A stretch of 64,000 bases of DNA from DUPQ01 sp964563155. GTDB taxonomy: Bacteria > Bacillota > Clostridia > DUPQ01. Of the stretch, positions 1 to 8,830 are shown piece by piece. The DNA lies in contig CAZLVL010000010.1 in assembly GCA_964563155.1 (NCBI GenBank), forward strand, positions 1 through 64,000. The letters run 5' to 3'. The translations under genes were made by a program, and so were the position numbers. Position 1 is the stretch's first letter. Every line of letters starts with the position of its first letter. Under the pieces are notes generated by a model. It searched no databases and had not been told where the DNA came from. It saw only the letters and a list, made by a program, of their open reading frames with translations.

Positions 1-2043
1 GACTTAGCCTATATGAAAGAGATACTAACTGAAGAAGAAGCTTTAGAAGCAAGCTATTTAAATAGGGGAAAGACCAATTTGAGAGATTCTTTATTGGCCT
101 TTGCACAAGAAGGTCCAAAAGAAACTATGCAAAGGTTGATAGAGATTGCAGGTACACTTACCTACACAGAAAACTATGAAAGAATAATTATAAATAAAGG
201 AATAGCCGATCTTGCCTTTATGCTAGGTCAATATGATAAGGTTTTAAAATACTCATTTATAACCTTAGATTTGCTTTTTAAATTTTCTAAATCTTTAGAA
301 AAGAAAAAATACATAAAACCATTTTTAGAAACAATGGAATTAGACAGGATAAAAACTAATGTCAAGTATTCCATCAAACATCAATATGGAAATGATTTGG
401 AAATAAGAAGACTTGAACAGATGAATCTAGATAGTCTAGAAGATTTTTGTGATACTTTTGCCATAATTGAAGCGGTTGGTAAGAAGAACTTCTTTTTAAT
501 AACAGGCCTAGATGAAGTGTGTGAGTTAGAAGAAGGGGATTTACCAGAGATTTTATTAAGATTATCTCAAGATCCTGACAGCAACTTAAAAATCCTATTA
601 AACTATGTCTCTAAAATATCTCTAGCTGAAAGAACTTTAGTTTTTGATTATGATTCTAGCCAAAATATTTATACTTCTATTTTGTCTAATAAAAAGGAAG
701 AAGAAGTAATTGATATAGATTTAAGTCACTTTAATAGTAGACTGCTAGAAGAAGGCTTACTAGTAAAAATAAATGGACATAGGGAAATGAATCATTATGG
801 TCTTTTAAACAAGGATAAAATTGCTGTCATTGTGTGGCCTTTAATGGCTAAAAACATATTAGATGGTAATAATCATATAAAAGACAAGCAAGATGGTAAG
901 GATATTGGAAGTTACATCTATTTAGAAACAAAAAGTATCTTCCATGAATTTAATCTTGAAACATTAGAAAAGATTAAAAAGGTCCTACCTTTAATATATA
1001 TGAATAGGGAAATTAAAAAGCATAAAGTTTTGGCATATACCGATAAGTTGACTAATTCATATACTAGAAAATACTATGAAAAGGCCTTTGATGAGATGTT
1101 CATTTATGCAAAGAATAATAACAAGAATCTTTCCATGCTTATGATAGACATTGATAAGTTTAAAATTGTAAATGACACCCATGGCCACAGAAAAGGGGAC
1201 CAAGTCCTAGCTGCCATAAGTAAAAGTATAAAAGATAACCTTAGAAGCCAAGATATCTTAGGAAGATATGGTGGGGAAGAATTTATTGTTCTTTTAGAGG
1301 ATGCCAACAAAAATCAAGCTAAAAAGATCAGTGAAAGAATAAGAAAAGATATTGAAGCCTTAAGTTTTGTTAGTATTAAAAATAAGATTACAGTAAGTAT
1401 AGGAATATCTAGTTTTCCAGAACATGGACAGTTCAAAGAAGAACTTATGGAAAAAGCTGACCAAGCCCTTTATCATGCCAAAGATTTAGGTAGAAACAGG
1501 GTTGAAGTATATAAAATGTCCATGCATGGAAGGTATAAAACCCATGTAAAAACTACAGAAGTTTTAACTGGTAATGCTGAAGAGGACAATAGATTCACCC
1601 TAGGACTATTGGATGTCATAAGTCTTTTAGAGGAAGACTTATCCAAGGAAGAAAAGATATCCATATTTTTAAGGGTGCTTTCTGATACTCTTCAATCAGA
1701 TAATAGTTTTATGATTCTTTTTGATGATAATAAAGAAGAAGTATATGCCAGTAATAAAAACTTAGCTGTACAAAAGAGTAAAAATGGATATAACAAAGCT
1801 TTAGTAGCAAACTTAAAAAAGACTCAAAAAGGTCAACTTTTAGTTGACTGGAATTCATATGACTCTAAAGACCATGTCTCTCAACTTCCCAATTGGGAGT
1901 CTGTTATACTTTTACCTTTGAATAGGGATAAAGAGATTATCGGAGCTCTTTACCTATCTGCATCTTTAAGTAATAAAGAATTTACAGCTAGAGACTATAA
2001 TCTAGCCAATAAGTTTATCAGTGCCTTTATGGCTAATCTTTAA
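1..2043 (+). CDS. Diguanylate cyclase (GGDEF) with C-terminal GAF, 5'-partial
   Basis: The frame is already open at base 1 and the first ATG (base 13) has no ribosome binding site, so this is probably the 3' part of a longer gene. Counting from base 1, an alpha-helical region of about 350 residues without a recognised fold precedes a GGDEF domain. The active-site motif GGEEF is at about residues 424-428, and an RSQD inhibitory site lies five residues before it (415-418), so product inhibition is expected. A GAF-like domain forms the last 150 residues. The domain makes cyclic di-GMP from two GTP. No membrane segment is visible, so it is probably cytoplasmic. Similar C-terminal arrangements occur in very large sensory proteins; whether that holds here cannot be seen. 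Confidence 0.88.
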   Translation, partial: DLAYMKEILTEEEALEASYLNRGKTNLRDSLLAFAQEGPKETMQRLIEIAGTLTYTENYERIIINKGIADLAFMLGQYDKVLKYSFITLDLLFKFSKSLEKKKYIKPFLETMELDRIKTNVKYSIKHQYGNDLEIRRLEQMNLDSLEDFCDTFAIIEAVGKKNFFLITGLDEVCELEEGDLPEILLRLSQDPDSNLKILLNYVSKISLAERTLVFDYDSSQNIYTSILSNKKEEEVIDIDLSHFNSRLLEEGLLVKINGHREMNHYGLLNKDKIAVIVWPLMAKNILDGNNHIKDKQDGKDIGSYIYLETKSIFHEFNLETLEKIKKVLPLIYMNREIKKHKVLAYTDKLTNSYTRKYYEKAFDEMFIYAKNNNKNLSMLMIDIDKFKIVNDTHGHRKGDQVLAAISKSIKDNLRSQDILGRYGGEEFIVLLEDANKNQAKKISERIRKDIEALSFVSIKNKITVSIGISSFPEHGQFKEELMEKADQALYHAKDLGRNRVEVYKMSMHGRYKTHVKTTEVLTGNAEEDNRFTLGLLDVISLLEEDLSKEEKISIFLRVLSDTLQSDNSFMILFDDNKEEVYASNKNLAVQKSKNGYNKALVANLKKTQKGQLLVDWNSYDSKDHVSQLPNWESVILLPLNRDKEIIGALYLSASLSNKEFTARDYNLANKFISAFMANL

Positions 2044-2099
2044 ATAATTCTATAAATTATTATACTTAACCCTTTTCAATCTTAATTGAAAAAATCTTA

Positions 2100-2161
2100 T
2101 TGACATGCTGGTCTAATGGTGTTAGACTAATACTGGGTTTAATGTTATTAGACCAAGTCTA
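2100..2161 (+). promoter_or_regulatory. blaI/M56 promoter with two operator-like dyads
   Basis: TTGACA at 2100-2105 and TAGACT at 2123-2128 (17-base spacer) form a good promoter. One dyad, GTCTAA-N5-TTAGAC (2111-2127), sits between and over these boxes. A second, TAGAC-CAA-GTCTA (2149-2161), lies just downstream. The shared half-site GTCTA/TAGAC suggests autoregulation by the adjacent BlaI-type repressor; that assignment is inferred from position. Confidence 0.65.
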
Positions 2162-2189
2162 GTTTTAAACTATCGAATTGGGGGTTTGT

Positions 2190-2552
2190 ATGATGAAACA
2201 TTACAGATTAGGGGCTATGGAGACAAGATTCGCAGATCTTATATGGGAAAATGAGCCAATTTCTTCTGGAGACCTAGTAAAGTTATGTGAAAAAGAGTTT
2301 TCTTGGAAAAAATCTACCACCTATACCATGTTAAGACGATTAGTAGAACGGCAGATATTTCAAAACGAAAATGGTCTTGTTAGTTCAATTCTATCCAAAC
2401 AGGAGTTTCAAGCAAAGCAAAGTGAACAGTTCGTCGAAGAAACCTTTGATGGGTCCTTACCAAAATTTTTAACTGCCTTTGCATCTGGGAAAAAACTGAA
2501 AGAAAAAGAGATTAATGAATTGATAGAATTGATAAAGAATTTTGAGAGGTAA
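2190..2552 (+). CDS. BlaI/MecI-family transcriptional repressor
   Basis: A protein of about 120 residues with the BlaI/MecI/CopY winged-helix N-terminal domain (KKSTTYTMLRRL recognition-helix region) and a short helical dimerisation tail. Members repress a promoter until a partner M56 membrane peptidase cleaves them. Start choice: a TTG at 2178 lies before the GGGGG ribosome binding site (2180-2184), so ATG 2190 or the adjacent ATG 2193 is the real start. The M56 gene follows after three bases, so the two are co-transcribed. No beta-lactamase or other obvious target is nearby; the regulon may be only this operon or lie elsewhere. Confidence 0.9.
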   Translation: MMKHYRLGAMETRFADLIWENEPISSGDLVKLCEKEFSWKKSTTYTMLRRLVERQIFQNENGLVSSILSKQEFQAKQSEQFVEETFDGSLPKFLTAFASGKKLKEKEINELIELIKNFER

Positions 2553-2555
2553 GAC

Positions 2556-4295
2556 ATGGAAAAGATATTTTTACAGATTTTAAATATGAGCTTAACAGCT
2601 TCCTATGTCATCCTAGTTCTTTTAATTGTGCAGCTTTTAATAAAAAGACTACCAAAGATATATTCATACGCCCTGTGGAGTATAGTTTTTTTCCGTCTAG
2701 TGTCTCCCTTTTCTTTTGAAAGCATATACAGTCTAGTTTTTCTTAACTCTAATCCCATACCAAAGGACATTGGCTTTGCCACAATCCCTCAGGTAAGTTT
2801 AGGAATAGAGGCAATTGATAGATCCGCTAATGAGTTTTTGGCTTTACAAATGGCAATACCAGCTACATCAGCAAACCCCATGCAAATATGGATTGGTATT
2901 GGAATGTGGGCCTGGATTCTGGGTATTGGTATTATCTTATCTTACAGTATCATTTCGCTTATTCGCCTGCGCTTAAGGTTGGTTGGTGCTGTTAAGTGGC
3001 AGGACAATATTTATCTTGTAGACCATATTGCCTCTCCCTTTGTAGTGGGCCTTGTGAAACCAAAGATATATTTACCGTCTAGTCTTTCTGAAAAAGAACA
3101 AGAATACATTATCTTACATGAAAAAACCCATATTAAGCGTTTGGACCATGTAATAAAAATGTTAGCTTTTTTAGTGTTAACTATTCATTGGTTTAATCCT
3201 TTGGTTTGGCTTTCCTTTTTCTTATTCAGTAAAGATATGGAAATGTCTTGTGATGAGAGCGTTATTAGGCATATGGACAAAGATATTCGCTCTGAATATT
3301 CAAAATCCTTATTGAGTTTTTCTTTTGTTAATAAGAAAATAGGTCCAATTCCTCTTGCTTTTGGAGAAAAGAATACAAAGAGTAGAATTAAAAACCTTTT
3401 AAATTATAGAAAACCAGCCTTTTGGATAAGTGCAATAGCAGCGCTGGCCTGTCTTGTATTGGCCATTTGCTTAATTGCTAATAGAGAAAAGCCTCTATTT
3501 GAAGAACCTAAGGATACTCTTAGCTTAGTTTTAGACCAGGCTTTTATTGAAGCCAAGAAGATTGAAAAAATCGATGATATTGAAAGTCCTTTGTATATCT
3601 CTAAAGATACTGCCTATTTGGCAGAAGCAAATGAAATTAATATTTGTGAAGTTATATTTCCTTTGGAGGGTTTTGATAATAAATATGCAATTGGAGTTGG
3701 CTTTGTAAGAGAAGATGAATCGAGTGAGTGGAAAATTGATTACTCAAAAGGGATTACTGTATACGACAATAGTGTAAAAGAACCTGATAATCAGGATTCA
3801 AGAGAAGAAGAAATTCTGCTAGTTGAAGAGATTAAAAATAAAATAAATATGAGAAAAATAGTAAATGAAACATATTTTTCCTCTTTTAGTGACGATTCAA
3901 AATTAATTGAAATGCTTAATGAGTATAACCAAAGAACACAGGAATATTATGAATATTTCTACCAGGTTGCCAGAGATGCAATTGATTTTGTTTTTGATGA
4001 AGTTGACTTTGCTCCAGATATATTACCAGCATATCCTGTTTCAGTTGAAGTTTATGAGGAAATGGTTTTGAGAATTGCTGATAATTCCCTATATAAAGAC
4101 TGTACTCAACGATTTTTAGAAGATCCCTTACTAGTCCTTATTATTGAAAAAGAGGCAGGAGGGTCAGCTGGATTGTGGCCATATTTTTGGCATACTGAAT
4201 ATTTGAACCATCTACCAGAAATGAAAAGAAATCTTGCCAACTATTTTCTACTGATTAATGATATTGAAAAAAGCTTAGCGGCAAGATTAAATTGA
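2556..4295 (+). CDS. M56-family (BlaR1/MecR1-like) membrane zinc peptidase sensor
   Basis: 579 residues. The N-terminal half has several transmembrane helices and a cytoplasmic gluzincin motif HEKTH at residues 188-192, followed by a downstream CDES segment, as in BlaR1/MecR1. A further membrane helix near residue 290-310 leads into an extracellular C-terminal region of about 270 residues. That region does not show a penicillin-binding SxxK pattern I can recognise, so the ligand is probably not a beta-lactam. It is paired with the BlaI-type repressor three bases upstream. By family knowledge, an outside signal activates the peptidase, which inactivates the repressor. The nature of the signal is unknown. 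Confidence 0.88.
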   Translation: MEKIFLQILNMSLTASYVILVLLIVQLLIKRLPKIYSYALWSIVFFRLVSPFSFESIYSLVFLNSNPIPKDIGFATIPQVSLGIEAIDRSANEFLALQMAIPATSANPMQIWIGIGMWAWILGIGIILSYSIISLIRLRLRLVGAVKWQDNIYLVDHIASPFVVGLVKPKIYLPSSLSEKEQEYIILHEKTHIKRLDHVIKMLAFLVLTIHWFNPLVWLSFFLFSKDMEMSCDESVIRHMDKDIRSEYSKSLLSFSFVNKKIGPIPLAFGEKNTKSRIKNLLNYRKPAFWISAIAALACLVLAICLIANREKPLFEEPKDTLSLVLDQAFIEAKKIEKIDDIESPLYISKDTAYLAEANEINICEVIFPLEGFDNKYAIGVGFVREDESSEWKIDYSKGITVYDNSVKEPDNQDSREEEILLVEEIKNKINMRKIVNETYFSSFSDDSKLIEMLNEYNQRTQEYYEYFYQVARDAIDFVFDEVDFAPDILPAYPVSVEVYEEMVLRIADNSLYKDCTQRFLEDPLLVLIIEKEAGGSAGLWPYFWHTEYLNHLPEMKRNLANYFLLINDIEKSLAARLN

Positions 4296-4313
4296 TAGAA
4301 TGCCACTGCGTAT

Positions 4314-4397
4314 TTATACATCAAGGCGATATCCAGTCTTGTCATGGACATTATTCAGTAAAACACGAAAGGCGTTTGAATCAAGATGCAGGTTCAT
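4314..4397 (-). pseudogene. Truncated AbiEii-type toxin gene (27 codons left)
   Basis: Three bases past the antitoxin stop on the minus strand, an ATG with a good AGGAG site inside the antitoxin's 3' end opens a frame starting MNLHLDSNAFRVLL, which reads like the N terminus of AbiEii nucleotidyltransferase toxins. It stops after 27 codons at 4314, right beside the 3' end of the M56 gene (4295). The remaining roughly 250 residues expected for an AbiEii toxin are absent. The family assignment rests on this short stretch and on gene order. Confidence 0.6.
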
Positions 4398-4399
4398 AA

Positions 4400-5050
4400 C
4401 TAGGCTTCTCCTGCGTTTGCAATGCGAGCAATTTCTATGGCAGCATTTTGGGGATAATATCTGTTTGCAAGAGCTAATAATTTATCATACCGTAAATTTC
4501 TACTTACAAGATAGTTGGACAAAAGTATATATGGTTCTTCAGCGTCAATAGGTGCCTTGTCAATAAGCCCCAAGACATCTAGCACTTGAAGATAATTTTT
4601 GTTATCCTTTGTGATTTCTGTTTTAGGACATCGGGTATAGACACCAAGATTTTTGTCCATTCGCAACCCTTCTTTTGTCTTATTTGTGACAATAACTCTT
4701 TCTGCTGGAACCTGCGTTGTAAGACCTAAACGATAAAGTGCAGTATATTCAGTTTCATACCCTGTGTCATGAGACAAATATTTACGTTGAATCAACTGTT
4801 CCTTGTCAATACCTACCTCACCAAAAGGAGTATCTATTGTAAAATAGTAAATTCCTTTTTTGTAAAATCGAAGGTATGGAAAATACTTCCTATCTAAAAT
4901 TCGCTTCATAGCAACGCTAGTAGCAGCATTTGCTTTATTAATTTTCAAATCAAACTTTTCAGCGAGTAGAACTGCTAAGTCAGCAATATAAATAGGTGTA
5001 CCTGGCTCAATATGCTTAATTTGTTCTGTAACAAAGTCAATATATGTCAT
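4400..5050 (-). CDS. AbiEi-type antitoxin / DUF6088-like regulator
   Basis: 216 residues with an N-terminal winged-helix region (residues about 15-65) and a C-terminal domain with the TTQVPAE...VTN pattern typical of type IV AbiEi antitoxins/DUF6088. These proteins bind their own promoter and neutralise the AbiEii nucleotidyltransferase. An upstream in-frame ATG at 5068 lies before the GAGGAG site (5061-5066); ATG 5050 is the better start. The partner toxin directly downstream is reduced to a 27-codon remnant, so this is an orphan antitoxin. A perfect inverted repeat lies just upstream at 5070-5098. Confidence 0.78.
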   Translation of the reverse strand: MTYIDFVTEQIKHIEPGTPIYIADLAVLLAEKFDLKINKANAATSVAMKRILDRKYFPYLRFYKKGIYYFTIDTPFGEVGIDKEQLIQRKYLSHDTGYETEYTALYRLGLTTQVPAERVIVTNKTKEGLRMDKNLGVYTRCPKTEITKDNKNYLQVLDVLGLIDKAPIDAEEPYILLSNYLVSRNLRYDKLLALANRYYPQNAAIEIARIANAGEA

Positions 5051-5069
5051 AATCTCAATTCTCCTCATA

Positions 5070-5098
5070 TATGATATAATAATTACATATATATCATA
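5070..5098 (-). promoter_or_regulatory. Inverted repeat upstream of abiEi-like gene (candidate operator)
   Basis: TATGATATA-N11-TATATCATA is a perfect 9-base inverted repeat starting about 20 bases upstream of the antitoxin start, in the promoter zone. AbiEi proteins are known to autoregulate by binding inverted repeats upstream of their genes, so this is the likely operator. The region is very AT-rich, which weakens the case. Confidence 0.5.
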
Positions 5099-5343
5099 AA
5101 TATTATGTTATTATTATATCAAATTTCATTTCGTTTATCAATACTTGTTGAGCTTTTATGGATTGGTTAAAATATTGTAAAGGAATCTTGCAGTAGATTG
5201 AAATATCCGAATCCTCTTATTAGGCCCATTTTCTTCTTTATGTTATAATCTTCTTTGAATTATTATATTTATTTATACATAATACGTATGTTTTTAATTT
5301 GGGAAAGCTAAAGCTTTTCTTCTATTAGTATTACGAGGTGGAT

Positions 5344-7980
5344 ATGGCTAAAAAGAAAAAGATTATTACTACTGATGAGATAGTTAAGAATTTAAGATTA
5401 GTAAGTCAGTTAAAGGCTGAAACAATTATGGATGATTATGACTCATCTATTGAAGGTTTGTCGCCAGTAGATGCAGCTCAAAGGCTAGAGGCCTATGGGC
5501 CTAATGAAATAACTTATGAAAAAAGAAGTCCTTGGTACATTTATCTTCTAAAATCTTTTTTAGATCCCTTCATATTGATTCTACTTGCAATAGTTGGTTT
5601 ATCATATTTTACCGATGTGATGTTTGCTGGTAATGAAAGAAGTTGGGAAACTATAATTATTATTTCAATAATGATACTCATAAGTGTGGGACTTCGATTT
5701 ACCCAAGAGTACAAATCTCAGATAACTGCAGATAATCTAAAAGATTTGGTACCAACCACAACAGCTATTAAAAGAAAAGGAAACAAGGCTAGTGAAATAG
5801 TGATGTCCAATGTGGTGCCAGGAGATATCATTCATTTGGCAGCGGGAGATATGGTGCCAGCTGATATGAGACTTCTTGAAGCTAAAGACTTATTTATTAG
5901 TCAATCTTCATTAACAGGTGAATCTGAGCCTATAGAGAAGTTCATTACTAGCAATGTGGAAGATAATGAAAATATAGGAGTTTCAGATATAGATAACATT
6001 GCCCTTATGGGCACCATAGTGGTAAGTGGTTCCGCCATAGGGATAGTTATTGAAACTGGTAACAATTCCTACTTTGGCTCCATAGCAGAATCTTTAACAG
6101 CAGACCACGGAGTAACCGGCTTTGAACAAGGAGTAAAAAGTGTAAGTATGCTTTTAATCCGTTTTATGCTGGTTATGGTACCAATTGTTTTTGTGGTAAA
6201 TGGAATTACCAAAAAAGATTGGTTAGGGGCCTTGCTCTTTGCCATATCTATTGCAGTGGGCTTAACCCCTGAAATGCTACCAACCCTAGTATCTACCAAC
6301 CTGGCAAAAGGAGCTATTTCTCTTTCAAAAAAGAAAATAATTATTAAAAGACTAAGCTCCATTCAAAACTTTGGAGCTATGGATATTTTGTGTACAGATA
6401 AGACCGGAACCCTTACAGAGGATAAGATTGTTCTAGAAAGTTATCTAGATGTTTCAGGTAAGGAAAATGATAGGGTATTAAGACACGGTTTTTTAAATAG
6501 CTATTACCAAACAGGCTTAAAGAATCTTTTGGACCTAGCGGTTATTGATAGGGCTAAGAAAAAGGAAATAGATAGGACTACAGCACTTTATCGTAAGGTG
6601 GATGAGATACCCTTTGACTTTACTAGAAGAAGAATGTCTGTTGTTGTTGAAAGTGAAGGGGATAAAAGGCAACTCATAACCAAGGGAGCCTTAGAAGAAA
6701 TGATTTCCATATGTTCTTATGTAGAATTGGATGGTGAGGTTTTGCCCCTAACAAAAGAGCTAACAGATAAGGTTTACCAAATGGTCTATGACTTAAATGA
6801 CCAAGGAATGAGAGTAATTGCAGTAGCTCAAAAAAATGATGTGCCTGATGCTGATACTTTTTCTGTAGAAGATGAATCAAACATGGTGCTAATTGGTTAT
6901 ATGGGCTTTTTAGACCCTCCTAAAGAAAGTTCAAAACCTGCCATTAAAGCACTTTATGACCATGGAGTGGATGTAAAGATTTTAACCGGTGATAATGATA
7001 TTGTTACTAGGAAAATTGCATCTGATGTGGGAATTCCATCACAAAATATTGTTTTAGGTTCAGACATTGAAAACATAGATGATGAGGAGCTATATAGCTT
7101 AGCTTCAAACACTTCAATATTTGCAAAAATGTCTCCAGTGCAAAAGAAAAGAGTAATAAGGGTTTTACAAGATAAAAAGCATGTAGTAGGCTTTTTAGGA
7201 GACGGAATAAATGATGCACAAGCGCTCAAGCAGGCTGATGTAGGTATATCAGTAGATACAGCTGTAGATATTGCTAAAGAGTCTGCAGATATTATTTTGT
7301 TGGAAAAAGACCTCAATGTCTTAGAAGAAGGAGCAAGAGAAGGAAGAAGGGTATTTGGAAATATAATTAAGTATATTAAGATGACCGCAAGTTCTAACTT
7401 TGGTAATGTCTTTTCTGTTTTAATTGCCTCTGCCTTTTTACCCTTTTTACCCATGTTACCCATACAGTTGCTATTCCAAAACCTGCTTTATAGTATTTCT
7501 CAAATCTCCATCCCTTGGGACAATATGGATGAAGAATATTTAAACTTACCCCAACAATGGAATGCAGACCAAATAGGAAAGTTTATGGTCTATGTTGGTC
7601 CTGTTTCCTCCATATTTGATATTTTAACCTTTGTCATAATGTGGTTTGTCTTTAAGGCTAATACACCTGAAATGGCCCCTCTCTTCCAATCTGGCTGGTT
7701 TGTAGTGGGACTCTTAACTCAAACCTTAATTGTCCATATGATTAGAACAAGAAAGTTACCCTTTGTTCAAAGTAGAGCCTCAGCTCCTGTTATGATAATG
7801 ACTGTTATAATAATGGTGCTAGGTATTCTAATTCCCTTTACTCCCATTGGAGCATATATTGGCTTAGTAGCCCTACCTAGTACATACTTCTTGTGGTTGG
7901 TGGGTATCCTCTTAGCTTACTCCCTATTAATAGAAGCTGTAAAGAGATTGTATATAAGGAAGTTTGATACTTGGATTTAG
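5344..7980 (+). CDS. mgtA: Magnesium-translocating P-type ATPase (MgtA family)
   Basis: 878 residues from ATG 5344; a GTG at 5338 is also in frame, but it lies in the ribosome-binding sequence. It shows the P3-type ATPase layout: cation-ATPase N-terminal domain, actuator loop with TGES, M4 segment LTPEMLP characteristic of MgtA/MgtB, phosphorylation motif DKTGT (Asp352), the TGDN and GDGINDA motifs, then six C-terminal helices. It would import Mg2+ across the cytoplasmic membrane using ATP. It stands alone between divergent and unrelated genes. I looked for an M-box (ykoK) magnesium riboswitch in the 290 bases upstream and did not see one, so regulation is unknown. Confidence 0.93.
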   Translation: MAKKKKIITTDEIVKNLRLVSQLKAETIMDDYDSSIEGLSPVDAAQRLEAYGPNEITYEKRSPWYIYLLKSFLDPFILILLAIVGLSYFTDVMFAGNERSWETIIIISIMILISVGLRFTQEYKSQITADNLKDLVPTTTAIKRKGNKASEIVMSNVVPGDIIHLAAGDMVPADMRLLEAKDLFISQSSLTGESEPIEKFITSNVEDNENIGVSDIDNIALMGTIVVSGSAIGIVIETGNNSYFGSIAESLTADHGVTGFEQGVKSVSMLLIRFMLVMVPIVFVVNGITKKDWLGALLFAISIAVGLTPEMLPTLVSTNLAKGAISLSKKKIIIKRLSSIQNFGAMDILCTDKTGTLTEDKIVLESYLDVSGKENDRVLRHGFLNSYYQTGLKNLLDLAVIDRAKKKEIDRTTALYRKVDEIPFDFTRRRMSVVVESEGDKRQLITKGALEEMISICSYVELDGEVLPLTKELTDKVYQMVYDLNDQGMRVIAVAQKNDVPDADTFSVEDESNMVLIGYMGFLDPPKESSKPAIKALYDHGVDVKILTGDNDIVTRKIASDVGIPSQNIVLGSDIENIDDEELYSLASNTSIFAKMSPVQKKRVIRVLQDKKHVVGFLGDGINDAQALKQADVGISVDTAVDIAKESADIILLEKDLNVLEEGAREGRRVFGNIIKYIKMTASSNFGNVFSVLIASAFLPFLPMLPIQLLFQNLLYSISQISIPWDNMDEEYLNLPQQWNADQIGKFMVYVGPVSSIFDILTFVIMWFVFKANTPEMAPLFQSGWFVVGLLTQTLIVHMIRTRKLPFVQSRASAPVMIMTVIIMVLGILIPFTPIGAYIGLVALPSTYFLWLVGILLAYSLLIEAVKRLYIRKFDTWI

Positions 7981-8115
7981 GCTTTGTTGAATTTGTAAAA
8001 ATAGGGCTGTATAATAAAAAGGAATTCATAGATGTAAAATAAAGACTTTAAAAACTTATAAGGGTTTGCAGGGCAATAACTTATACTGATTTATGAAATA
8101 AGGGGTGAAAGATAT

Positions 8116-8775
8116 ATGTTTCCAAAGTTTTCAATGACTAAAGAAGAAAATATATTCGTGGCAAAACGAAATATTATTGATTATATCTGGAAAAGTGCAA
8201 GACTTGAGGGTTTAGGTGTTACCTATCCCGATACTGAAGCGATTATTAATGGAATGCGGGCTCCTAATGTTAAAGTAGAAGAGATTATTGCTGTAAACAA
8301 TCTAAAATACGCATGGCAATTCCTTCTTGATAATTTGGATGTTTCCATAGATTATCCTTATATCTGCCAATTAAACAAAATTATGGGCGGTGACAATTTA
8401 ATAATAAACGCAGGTTTTGTAAGAAAAGTTCCAGTATCTATCGGTGGAACATCATGGAAGCCTGATTTACCTATAGAGTCGCAAATTAAAGAAGAGATCT
8501 CAGAAATTCTTCTGCTTGAGGAGCCAACAGTAAGAGCAGTCACGTTTGCCTTGTATTTAATGCGAAAGCAGATCTTTCTTGATGGAAATAAAAGAACAGC
8601 CATGCTTGCAGGAAATCAAATAATGATAGCAAATGGTTGTGGAATAATAAGTGTGCCAATTGAAGCTCAGCAAGAATTTACTGAAAAGCTAATAGAATAT
8701 TATGAGTCAGGCAACATGGACATAATAAAAGAATTTATTTACCAAACTTCTATTGATGGTATTAATTTTAAGTAA
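8116..8775 (+). CDS. Fic-family protein with non-canonical active-site motif
   Basis: 219 residues with a Fic domain. The signature reads Q-I-F-L-D-G-N-K-R at residues 152-160; the first position, the catalytic histidine of HxFx(D/E)GN(G/K)R, is glutamine (codon CAG at 8569). An N-terminal S27-A-R-L-E31-G32 matches the (S/T)xxxE(G/N) inhibitory helix of class II Fic enzymes. Canonical Fic proteins AMPylate target proteins. Without the histidine, AMP transfer would be impaired, so this may be a pseudoenzyme or use another chemistry. I recall Firmicute Fic proteins with similar substitutions, so it may be a lineage feature. There is no Doc/Phd-like partner next to it. Confidence 0.85.
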   Translation: MFPKFSMTKEENIFVAKRNIIDYIWKSARLEGLGVTYPDTEAIINGMRAPNVKVEEIIAVNNLKYAWQFLLDNLDVSIDYPYICQLNKIMGGDNLIINAGFVRKVPVSIGGTSWKPDLPIESQIKEEISEILLLEEPTVRAVTFALYLMRKQIFLDGNKRTAMLAGNQIMIANGCGIISVPIEAQQEFTEKLIEYYESGNMDIIKEFIYQTSIDGINFK

Positions 8776-8830
8776 CCTCAATCTATACATTTTCTTGGAT
8801 TTAAAAGACTTTAACTATTAAGGAGATAAC

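Noticed and set aside
4300..4551. 83-codon plus-strand frame after the M56 gene
   Set aside because: It is antisense to the AbiEii remnant and AbiEi-like gene, which have clear family resemblance.
5099..5343. Possible M-box (Mg2+) riboswitch before mgtA
   Set aside because: I could not find the conserved M-box core; only a weak small hairpin near 5301-5322 is present.
6954..7463. 169-codon frame on the minus strand inside mgtA
   Set aside because: It lies opposite a strongly conserved P-type ATPase, lacks a ribosome binding site and shows no family resemblance.
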